Shown here: piece by piece, positions 1 to 5,615 of the stretch
Position numbering within the stretch: position 1 is the first letter of the stretch
How the letters are laid out: each line of letters begins with the position of its first letter
Assembly (NCBI GenBank): GCA_021299675.1
Contig: JAJTIF010000163.1
Span: 1-6,138 of the forward strand
DNA length: 6,138 nt
Reading direction: 5' to 3'
DNA from: Pseudomonadota bacterium
GTDB lineage: Bacteria; Bdellovibrionota; Bacteriovoracia; Bacteriovoracales; Bacteriovoracaceae
The notes under the pieces: model-generated
The model's input: the letters and a program-made list of their open reading frames with translations, nothing else
Told to the model about the DNA's origin: nothing
The model's database searches: none
Translations under genes and position numbers: made by a program

Positions 1-1797
1 CAGGGACTTAATGGCCACTCTATCTTCGAAGTAATCCCAGTAACTGACCTGTGAGCAATCGAGAGTTTGTGCCACTTTCTCCAGGATGAAGTGAATTTTC
101 TCGAGGTAGTTCGTACGGGAATCGAGATTACTCATCTCAAGGAGTGCATTGTAGAAAGAGAGGTTTTTGCGTTGCTCACGGCGCTCTTTGGAAAGGTCGC
201 GAATCGTGGCTTGCGTGATACGTTTGCCTTCGAGCTCGAAGGTTGATGCCACGATGTCCACCTCAAATGTCTCTCCATTTTTTTTCTTATGGACCCAATC
301 GAAGCGATGCGTGTTATTAACCTTTAAAAATTCGATCAACTCTTGCGAGGCTTCTAGAGAACGTCGTCCATCGGGTTGGAGCTCCGGCGAAAGCTCTCCT
401 GGATGACGATGGCGCATCTCTTCGAAATTCTCGTAGCCAAAGATCTCTAATCCCTTACGATTGGTCTCTAATATGACGCCGTCATGTAAGAGAATAATGG
501 CATCATTGGAGGACTCAAATATCGTTTCTGTTTTTCTTTTGTAATCGAGTAGTGACTGCTCGATGCGCTTCTGGTTCGTGAGATCGAAGTGCGTGCCGGT
601 AAAGCGGATGGGCTTACCCGTAGAGTCGCGCTCTGAGATGCGGCCTCGATCCAAAATATACACCCAGTGACCATCGGCGTGGCGCATGCGATGGACGCTT
701 TCGTAGTGCTCGGTTTCTCCGGAAAGATGGCGCTGGATCTCTCTCTTGCACCCCTCTATATCATCAGGGTGCATGTGTTGCTGCCAGGTGGCCAGGTTCA
801 TGGGGGTCTTCGTTATGTCTAAGCCCAGCATCTCACACCACTGTCGATCGAAGCTGAGTTGATTGCTATCCAGCCACCAATCCCACGACCCAAGCCCTGC
901 TCCCTCGAGGATCATCTGGTTGCGTTGATTTTGCAGCTCAGTGGCTTCCTGACTTTTTTTGTTCTCATCGATGTTCTTGCCAATCCCCACCGTCCAGCCA
1001 TTGGGAAGACTGACGTTGGCCCATGAGGTGAAAATGAAATCTCCCGATTTGGTCCTTGTGCGAAACTCGTGCCAGCCATCTCCCGGTTTCATCATGAAGT
1101 CGATGACCTCTTGGCGCTTAAGAGGATCTGGATAGAACTCGGCCAGCATGTCCCGCCCTTGCATCTCCGAGGCGCTCCAACCCAGCTCGCGCTCCCAGGC
1201 CCGGTTGCACCACTGAAACTCACCCTTCTCATTATAAAGCGAGAGGATGACAGGGATGTGATTCACAATACGATCTAGTTTGATGTGTGAGAGCTTAAGC
1301 TCCATCTCTTTGCGTTGAAGCTCCAGGTAGTTGATGACCTGTTTGGAGAGCTGCTGCAGGAGTTGTCTCTGGGTGGGATCAAGTTTGCCGGGCTTATCAT
1401 CGATCACACAGAGTGTGCCGATCTTAAAGCCCTGAGGCGTGATCAGCGGCGCTCCGGCGTAGAAAATCACGTTGGGTGCACTCACACACAAAGGATTGTC
1501 CTTGAAGCGCTCGTCTGCCAGAGAGTTCTCTATCTCAAAGATTTCTTCGTGATGAATGGCGTGGCCACAGAAGGAGACATCCCGTGGAGTCTCTCGGGCC
1601 TCAAGGCCTTGGACAGATTTAAACCACTGCCGGTCTTGGTCGACCAGACTGATGACACAAATTTTCGTGCGGCAAATAGTGCGCGCCAGATCGGTGATGT
1701 CGTCGAAGATTTTTTCTTGTGCAGTATCCAGCACCTCGTAGCGACGAAGTTCTGCTAGTCTTTCTTTTTCATTGGCTGGTATGGGTGCTGGTTTCAT
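1..1797 (-). CDS. Multi-domain GAF/PAS sensory protein, N-terminal part (runs off the left edge)
   Basis: An open frame of 599 codons starts with ATG at 1797 and continues past base 1 with no stop. Domains seen: an N-terminal GAF domain (about residues 10-162) of the widespread type that opens with RLAELRRYEVLDT and carries ISLVDQDRQWFKS, ETPRDVSFCGHAI and APLITPQGFKIGTLCVID; PAS 1 (about 174-278); PAS 2 with its PAC segment (about 292-412, including HRMRHADGHWVYILDRG and FTGTHFDLTNQKR); PAS 3 (about 418-537, ending in ATIRDLSKERR); and the first ~50 residues of a second GAF-like domain (about 546-599). There is no signal peptide or membrane segment, so it should be a cytoplasmic sensor. Proteins of this build normally end in a histidine kinase or GGDEF/EAL output domain; that part is missing here, so the output is unknown. 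The ligands are also unknown. There is no strong Shine-Dalgarno before the start. The gene lies 91 bp downstream of umuC on the same strand, with no terminator seen between them. Confidence 0.88.
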   Translation of the reverse strand, partial: MKPAPIPANEKERLAELRRYEVLDTAQEKIFDDITDLARTICRTKICVISLVDQDRQWFKSVQGLEARETPRDVSFCGHAIHHEEIFEIENSLADERFKDNPLCVSAPNVIFYAGAPLITPQGFKIGTLCVIDDKPGKLDPTQRQLLQQLSKQVINYLELQRKEMELKLSHIKLDRIVNHIPVILSLYNEKGEFQWCNRAWERELGWSASEMQGRDMLAEFYPDPLKRQEVIDFMMKPGDGWHEFRTRTKSGDFIFTSWANVSLPNGWTVGIGKNIDENKKSQEATELQNQRNQMILEGAGLGSWDWWLDSNQLSFDRQWCEMLGLDITKTPMNLATWQQHMHPDDIEGCKREIQRHLSGETEHYESVHRMRHADGHWVYILDRGRISERDSTGKPIRFTGTHFDLTNQKRIEQSLLDYKRKTETIFESSNDAIILLHDGVILETNRKGLEIFGYENFEEMRHRHPGELSPELQPDGRRSLEASQELIEFLKVNNTHRFDWVHKKKNGETFEVDIVASTFELEGKRITQATIRDLSKERREQRKNLSFYNALLEMSNLDSRTNYLEKIHFILEKVAQTLDCSQVSYWDYFEDRVAIKSL

Positions 1798-1888
1798 ATT
1801 TGTTCATCTACGATAACTGAAATCAGCTCTTGTGCAGCTAAATTTTTTATAGTTTTTGCTTATTAATATTTGCTTAATATGAACACTC
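1798..1888 (-). promoter_or_regulatory. AT-rich spacer between umuC and the sensor gene, possible promoter
   Basis: This 91-bp gap is much richer in A/T than its flanks. On the minus strand it holds a TATAAA hexamer (1851-1846) that could act as a -10 box, but no convincing -35 lies at the right distance. Upstream is a direct repeat of TAAGCAAA (1862-1855 and 1876-1869, 14 bp apart). No GC-rich hairpin with a T tract is present, so transcription from umuDC could continue into the sensor gene. A dedicated promoter is plausible but not proven. Confidence 0.3.
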
Positions 1889-3163
1889 TTAGTCAGCACC
1901 CACTTCGACCAGATCACTCCAGGACGTTTGTGTCTTGCTGGATTTTTTCTCGCACAACATGCGCCAGTCTTGGAGTGTGCCGCAAGCGGCTGTCTTTATT
2001 GTTCCACGGCCCCAGCGCTCGTTAATTTTGTCTAGCACACCCATGAGCTTTGAGTCCTCACTTGTCTGATGAAACAAGTCCAATTGATAGGCGCCTTTAT
2101 CCGCGAGGTCGAACAAAAAAACTCCGGCTTTTTTATAACCGATGCCCTCTTTGAAAAGCTGAGCGACCATCTCGGTCACCGTGCGCGTGAGTAGCAAGGT
2201 GTCATCAGTATAGAAGGGTAAAATTCTTTGGTCTTCACGCCTGTGATAAGGTCCATCGTCAAAGGGGTTTGATCGCAGCATCACGCTCACTCCCCGCGTG
2301 ACACTGCCTTGCTTACGAAGTTTTTCTGCGGCAAACCCCACGTAGGTCGCCACCGCTTCCTGCAGCTCGCGGCAGGAGTACACTTTTTTCCCAAACGAGC
2401 GCGTGCTCGAGATCATCTTGCGCGTCTCGATCTCGCCGAGCTCGATGCAACTGCGTCCTCTGAGTTCTGCCTGCATGCGCTCTCCCACGATGCCTAAGTG
2501 CTTGCGGATGAGCGTAGTATTTTCGAACTGAGAAAAATCCCACGCACTCTGCATCCCCAGTGCCTTCAGGCGCACCGATAAGCCAGGGCCAATGCCCCAG
2601 ACCTCCTCGAGAGGAGTACGCTTGAGCACAGCTTCGCACACTTGTGGTTCAGTCAGAGAGAGAGATTTGAGTCCTAACTTTTTAGCTTCCTTGTTAGCGA
2701 TCTTGGCCAGCGTCTTGGAGTGCCCTACGCCCAGTGACACAGGAATCCCTGTCTCGCGAGTAACACGCTCTCTCAACTCCAAGGCCCACGGCGCTTCGGC
2801 TCCCAGAGGGAGATGACTAAAATTGATGAAGGCCTCGTCGATCGAATACTGAATGACATCTGGGTTGAGCTGATCCAAGAGTCCCATCACACGCCGTGAA
2901 AGATTGCCGTACAGAAGATAGTGAGAGGAGAAGACCTGCACCCGGTGGCGCCGGATCAGCGTGCGCACTTCAAAAATGGGCTCCCCCATCTTGAGTCCCA
3001 CGGCTTTGGCTTCTTTAGAAAGACTGATGATGCAGCCATCGTTGTTCGAAAGCACGACGATGGGCTTGTCTCTCAGGTGAGGCCTAAAGAGCCGCTCGCA
3101 CGAGCAGTAAAATGAGTTGCAGTCGAGGATCGCCCAGCGCTCAAGCTTGCTTGTGGATGACAT
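1889..3163 (-). CDS. umuC: Y-family translesion DNA polymerase, Pol V catalytic subunit UmuC
   Basis: Full-length UmuC of 424 residues (E. coli UmuC is 422). It inserts nucleotides opposite damaged template bases at low fidelity, together with a UmuD'2 dimer and RecA. Palm/finger motifs are clear: LDCNSFYCSCE with metal-binding D14 and the probable steric-gate Y19; VVLSNNDGCIISLSKEAKA in the fingers; and YSIDEAF with catalytic D109 and E110. The segment GVGHSKTLAKIANKEAKK follows at about 145-162. A helix-hairpin-helix thumb lies near 186-204 (LEEVWGIGPGLSVRLKALG). The little-finger domain follows, then a sliding-clamp binding motif QLDLF at 360-364, matching E. coli QLNLF. The extreme C-terminus keeps the UmuC-specific tail (LMGVLDKINERWGRGT). 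ATG at 3163 is preceded by GGGGAG nine bases upstream, which supports this start although it overlaps umuD by 23 bp. The overlap implies translational coupling. Every key polymerase residue looked for is present, so the enzyme should be active. Confidence 0.96.
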   Translation of the reverse strand: MSSTSKLERWAILDCNSFYCSCERLFRPHLRDKPIVVLSNNDGCIISLSKEAKAVGLKMGEPIFEVRTLIRRHRVQVFSSHYLLYGNLSRRVMGLLDQLNPDVIQYSIDEAFINFSHLPLGAEAPWALELRERVTRETGIPVSLGVGHSKTLAKIANKEAKKLGLKSLSLTEPQVCEAVLKRTPLEEVWGIGPGLSVRLKALGMQSAWDFSQFENTTLIRKHLGIVGERMQAELRGRSCIELGEIETRKMISSTRSFGKKVYSCRELQEAVATYVGFAAEKLRKQGSVTRGVSVMLRSNPFDDGPYHRREDQRILPFYTDDTLLLTRTVTEMVAQLFKEGIGYKKAGVFLFDLADKGAYQLDLFHQTSEDSKLMGVLDKINERWGRGTIKTAACGTLQDWRMLCEKKSSKTQTSWSDLVEVGAD

Positions 3164-3491
3164 AACTAATCACTCCCCACAGATGATCCTCTTCGAGCAT
3201 TTGAATGCGATGATTCGAGGTGAGGCTCACGAGAAACCACTCACCCTCTTGGGATTGCTCGATCCGGCGTACAGAAAATTTCCCACGCACCACGGCCAGC
3301 ACCCACTGGTGAGGGCGCGGCTTGAGTGAGCGATCAATCACCAAGATATCTCCCTCTCTGAGCTTGCCAGCGATGGGCTCACTCACCCGCACAAAAAATG
3401 TAGCGTGCGGTCTCGGAGCGAGAAGCTCCGTAATGGACAGATGGACCTGTCCATATTCATCAGCGGGGGATGGAAAACCGGCAACTTTCAT
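3141..3491 (-). CDS. umuD: UmuD'-like Pol V accessory protein, naturally short and lacking the protease dyad
   Basis: 116 residues, first gene of the operon with umuC. It aligns along its length with E. coli UmuD from the self-cleavage site onward: MKVAGFPSPADEY here corresponds to C24-G25-FPSPAADY there, and HATFFVRVS to SATYFVKAS. E. coli UmuD has 139 residues and its cleaved active form UmuD' has 115, so this protein has the size of UmuD'. The nucleophile Ser60 (SGDSM) is gone: residues 37-42 read SEPIAG, with a two-residue gap. The general-base Lys97 is Arg75 (VRRI in place of VKKL). Self-cleavage, or cleavage of LexA-type partners, is thus not expected. The start is firm: AGGAG lies seven bases before ATG, and an in-frame TGA at 3497-3495 sits two codons upstream. 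Inference: it acts as a ready-made partner of UmuC. It could also be a degenerating gene, though the conserved frame and overlap with umuC argue against that. Confidence 0.9.
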   Translation of the reverse strand: MKVAGFPSPADEYGQVHLSITELLAPRPHATFFVRVSEPIAGKLREGDILVIDRSLKPRPHQWVLAVVRGKFSVRRIEQSQEGEWFLVSLTSNHRIQMLEEDHLWGVISYVIHKQA

Positions 3492-3498
3492 GGGTCAA

Positions 3499-3503
3499 CT
3501 CCT
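3499..3503 (-). promoter_or_regulatory. Ribosome binding site of umuD
   Basis: AGGAG on the minus strand lies seven bases before the ATG at 3491. It matters because it fixes the short start of UmuD: the frame is closed two codons upstream, and a good ribosome binding site sits at the only available ATG. Confidence 0.75.
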
Positions 3504-3509
3504 GGATCC

Positions 3510-3538
3510 ATTATTCCGTAACTTTTCCGTAAATACAA
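3510..3538 (-). promoter_or_regulatory. Candidate umuDC promoter
   Basis: On the minus strand, TTGTAT (3538-3533) and AATAAT (3515-3510) are separated by 17 bp, an acceptable sigma-70-like pair (three and five of six consensus bases). The TTACGGAA direct repeat lies in the spacer and touches the -10 box, where a bound repressor would block transcription. The predicted start point falls almost on the ribosome binding site, so the leader would be very short. The exact hexamers are therefore uncertain. Confidence 0.35.
3514..3532. repeat. Tandem direct repeat TTCCGTAA with an 11-bp period, candidate operator
   Basis: The plus strand reads TTCCGTAA at 3514-3521 and again at 3525-3532, with starts 11 bp apart, so about one helical turn. 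The pair sits between the divergent umuDC operon and the 213-residue gene. The left copy is part of TTATTCCGTAA (3511-3521), one base off TTACN3GTAA, the motif I recall for Bdellovibrio LexA. Either LexA or another dimeric or tandem-binding regulator could use it. This is inference from position and spacing. Confidence 0.45.
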
Positions 3539-3540
3539 GC

Positions 3541-3557
3541 AGGCTAAAATTTTGCCT
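3541..3557. repeat. Interrupted dyad AGGC-T-AAAA/TTTTGCCT
   Basis: AGGC and AAAA, split by one extra T, pair with the adjoining TTTTGCCT, giving a loopless near-palindrome. With no loop and no T tract after a GC stem it is not a convincing terminator. A protein-binding site is more likely. It contains TAAAAT (3545-3550), a candidate -10 box for the plus-strand gene starting at 3592, though no good -35 was found. Confidence 0.35.
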
Positions 3558-3591
3558 AGGAAGTGTCGTAAGAGAGGGCAGCGAGGGTTTT

Positions 3592-4233
3592 ATGGGACAA
3601 CTATTACGCTACGGAAAGGCGACGCTAACTCTAGAGGATTCTTCACCTCTGATCACTCCGACACCGGTGGTTAAATTTAAAGAAGTGTATGCCGAAGGCC
3701 GCTATTGGGCACCACGCATTAGCGATAAAGCGGCGCTGCAACTCTTGAAGCGAAAAATGGCTAAACAAGTCAGTTACCTCAGGGCCTATCGCGGATTCAG
3801 GGCGTCTGGGGCGAAAGAAGAAAAAGAGCTGGGTGAAGGCCGAGCTTTTTTACGCTGGCTCATGCGCCATGAACTGAGTGTGGCCTGGGAATCTGAAGAT
3901 CTGCAGCTTCATTCTTTTTTCGGCCAGAAAGATGCACCAAGACATGACCCTAATGATGAAATGGCGATGAATATGAGTTTCGCGATTGCTCCGGTGAGTG
4001 TGAATGGGAAAAAAGTAAAACTCTACCTCGCCGATGATGACGTGCTCAGACTCTTTCATATGCAGCAAGGTCAACAGGAAGACTTCCTTAAACTCGTCAG
4101 TCGTTATGTTGAGCAGCGCCATCAGGCCCAGGCGCGGTCATTGCCCGCCCTGCCCTTTGTTGAGTGGCTTACTCTGCAAGGTCACAGACCGGGTTTTAAT
4201 AAGGGACAAATTGGGTTTCAGCTACCCTTTTAA
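3592..4233 (+). CDS. Hypothetical protein of 213 residues, divergent from umuDC
   Basis: I do not recognise this protein. From ATG at 3592 it has 213 residues with no signal peptide or long hydrophobic stretch, so it is probably cytoplasmic. The N-terminal ~45 residues look extended (LEDSSPLITPTPVVKFKEVY). A basic helical region follows (LLKRKMAKQVSYLRAYRGFR, about 50-69), then an acidic and amphipathic middle (KEEKELGEGRAFLRWLMRHE). Next come probable beta strands (MNMSFAIAPVSVNGKKVKLYLAD) and a C-terminal helical part with many Gln. GAGGG lies four bases before the ATG. The frame stays open upstream, and an ATG at 3490 would add 34 residues, but that would place coding sequence over the direct repeat and the candidate umuDC promoter, so the shorter start is preferred. 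The gene is divergent from umuDC across 100 bp and may share its control. No function is proposed. Confidence 0.72.
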   Translation: MGQLLRYGKATLTLEDSSPLITPTPVVKFKEVYAEGRYWAPRISDKAALQLLKRKMAKQVSYLRAYRGFRASGAKEEKELGEGRAFLRWLMRHELSVAWESEDLQLHSFFGQKDAPRHDPNDEMAMNMSFAIAPVSVNGKKVKLYLADDDVLRLFHMQQGQQEDFLKLVSRYVEQRHQAQARSLPALPFVEWLTLQGHRPGFNKGQIGFQLPF

Positions 4234-4298
4234 GTGACAACAGAGCTGATTTCTATAAAAATAATCACACCTGAATCTCAGACTTCTTAGGAGTGATT
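4234..4298 (+). promoter_or_regulatory. icd leader and possible promoter
   Basis: This is the short spacer between the hypothetical gene and icd. TATAAA at 4254-4259 could be a -10 box, but there is no good -35 at standard spacing, the nearest being GTGACA at 4234-4239 with only 14 bp between. No terminator separates the upstream gene from icd, so read-through is possible. AGGAG at 4289-4293, five bases before ATG at 4299, is the ribosome binding site. Confidence 0.4.
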
Positions 4299-4300
4299 AT
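4261..4300 (+). promoter_or_regulatory. Inverted repeat covering the icd ribosome binding site and start codon
   Basis: ATAATCACACCT (4261-4272) is complementary to AGGAGTGATTAT (4289-4300) with one mismatch, leaving a 16-base loop. In RNA this would form a hairpin that hides the whole AGGAG and two bases of the start codon, which would lower translation. If transcription starts near 4266, from the TATAAA at 4254-4259, part of the left arm would be absent, so the fold would matter mainly in read-through transcripts. In DNA the same dyad could be an operator. Either role is inferred. Confidence 0.4.
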
Positions 4301-5531
4301 GCAAAAAATTAAAGTTCAAAATCCCGTCGTCGAGCTCGATGGAGATGAGATGACTCGAATCATCTGGTCCTTCATCAAAGAAAAACTCATCACTCCTTAC
4401 CTTGATCTTGATATCAAGTACTATGACCTTGGCATGGAGATGCGTGACAAGACCGATGACAAGATCACCATCGAAGCGGCAGAAGCGATCAAGAAGTACA
4501 ACGTGGGGATCAAGTGCGCGACCATCACTCCGGACGAAAAACGCGTGGAAGAATTCAAACTCAAACAAATGTGGAAGTCCCCCAACGGCACGATCCGCAA
4601 CATCCTCGACGGAACTGTTTTCCGCGAGCCGATCATCTGTAAAAACGTTCCGCGCTTGGTTCCGAACTGGACCGCACCGATCATGATCGGTCGCCACGCC
4701 TTCGGTGACCAGTACCGTGCGACAGACACGGTGATCAAAGGTAAAGGCGTACTTAAGATGAGCTTCACGCCAGAAGGCGGCGGCCCGACTCAAGAGTGGG
4801 AAGTGTACAATTTCAAAGGCGACGGCGTCGCTCTTTCCATGTACAACACCGACGAGTCGATCAAAGGGTTTGCGCACTCGTGCTTTAACATGGCACTGAT
4901 GAAAGGCTGGCCTCTCTACCTTTCTACCAAGAACACAATCCTCAAAAAATACGACGGCCGCTTCAAAGATATCTTTGAAGAAATTTATCAAGCCGATTAC
5001 AAGAAGAAGTTTGAATCGAAGGGCATCGTGTACGAACACCGTCTCATCGACGACATGGTGGCTTCGGCCCTCAAGTGGAATGGAAATTTTGTCTGGGCCT
5101 GTAAGAACTACGATGGTGACGTGCAATCCGACACCGTCGCTCAAGGCTTCGGCTCTCTGGGACTCATGACTTCTGTGTTGGTCACTCCCGATGGTAAAAC
5201 CATGGAAGCGGAAGCGGCTCATGGAACCGTGACTCGTCACTACCGCATGCACCAGCAAGGAAAACCGACTTCTACTAATCCGATTGCTTCAATCTTTGCG
5301 TGGACGCGAGGCCTTGAGCACCGTGGAAAACTCGACAACAACAAAGAGCTTATCCACTTCTGCCAGGCCCTTGAGCAGGTATGTGTGGAGACCGTTGAGT
5401 CAGGGAAAATGACCAAAGACTTGGCCGTTTGTATCCACGGGGAGAAGGTCGATTCTTCGCACTACCTCACCACTGAAGGCTTCCTAGAAGCTATCAACGC
5501 GAATTTACAGAAAAAACTCAACCTCCGCTAA
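4299..5531 (+). CDS. icd: NADP-dependent isocitrate dehydrogenase, eukaryote-like (IDH1/IDH2) type
   Basis: 410 residues, complete. It oxidatively decarboxylates isocitrate to 2-oxoglutarate with NADP+ and a divalent metal, as a cytoplasmic homodimer of the TCA cycle. The sequence follows the human IDH1/IDH2 type rather than E. coli Icd. The isocitrate loop WKSPNGTIRNILDGTVFRE supplies S94, R100 and R109. GRHAFGDQYRATD supplies R132 and Y139, matching human R132 and Y139. Also present are catalytic K211 (LSTKNTILKKYDGRF), D251 in RLIDDMVA, the metal-site aspartates in YDGDVQSD (272-278), and the NADP segment AEAAHGTVTRHYR with H308, R313 and H314, followed by N327. All active-site residues looked for are there, so it should be functional. 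ATG at 4299 is preferred over the in-frame GTG at 4293 because AGGAG (4289-4293) would overlap the GTG but is well spaced from the ATG. A terminator follows directly, so icd ends its transcript. Confidence 0.97.
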   Translation: MQKIKVQNPVVELDGDEMTRIIWSFIKEKLITPYLDLDIKYYDLGMEMRDKTDDKITIEAAEAIKKYNVGIKCATITPDEKRVEEFKLKQMWKSPNGTIRNILDGTVFREPIICKNVPRLVPNWTAPIMIGRHAFGDQYRATDTVIKGKGVLKMSFTPEGGGPTQEWEVYNFKGDGVALSMYNTDESIKGFAHSCFNMALMKGWPLYLSTKNTILKKYDGRFKDIFEEIYQADYKKKFESKGIVYEHRLIDDMVASALKWNGNFVWACKNYDGDVQSDTVAQGFGSLGLMTSVLVTPDGKTMEAEAAHGTVTRHYRMHQQGKPTSTNPIASIFAWTRGLEHRGKLDNNKELIHFCQALEQVCVETVESGKMTKDLAVCIHGEKVDSSHYLTTEGFLEAINANLQKKLNLR

Positions 5532-5542
5532 GCCCTTTCTCA

Positions 5543-5578
5543 ACCCTTCTGAAGAAACACCTTCAGAAGGGTCTTTTT
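5543..5578 (+). terminator. Intrinsic terminator of icd
   Basis: A perfect 12-bp stem, ACCCTTCTGAAG (5543-5554) with CTTCAGAAGGGT (5561-5572), encloses the loop AAACAC and is followed by CTTTTT (5573-5578). It begins 11 bases after the icd stop. The T tract is on the plus strand only, so it is directional. Confidence 0.93.
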
Positions 5579-5615
5579 CCTCATTAAATCAAGCCCTTAA
5601 TCCGATAAGTCATCA

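Noticed and set aside
1315..1758. Open frame of 147 codons on the plus strand inside the sensor gene
   Set aside because: It is antisense to the conserved GAF domain and resembles no protein. The minus-strand frame explains the sequence.
3541..3557. Possible terminator between the divergent genes
   Set aside because: The dyad has no loop and no T tract after a GC-rich stem, and no transcript needs to end there because both genes point away from it.
3322..3591. Upstream extension of the 213-residue gene to 303 codons
   Set aside because: This part is antisense to umuD and then crosses the candidate umuDC promoter and direct repeat. The ATG at 3592 has its own GAGGG.
3490..3606. ATGGGTCAACTCCTG at 3490 and ATGGGACAACTATTA at 3592 look like a duplicated gene start
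   Set aside because: The match covers only five codons and the first copy is the reverse complement of the umuD start region. Flanking bases do not align, so it is probably coincidence.
4287..5258. Open frame of 323 codons on the minus strand across icd
   Set aside because: It lies wholly opposite a clearly functional icd, has low-complexity His/Asp/Val-rich content typical of an antisense shadow, and shows no family motif.
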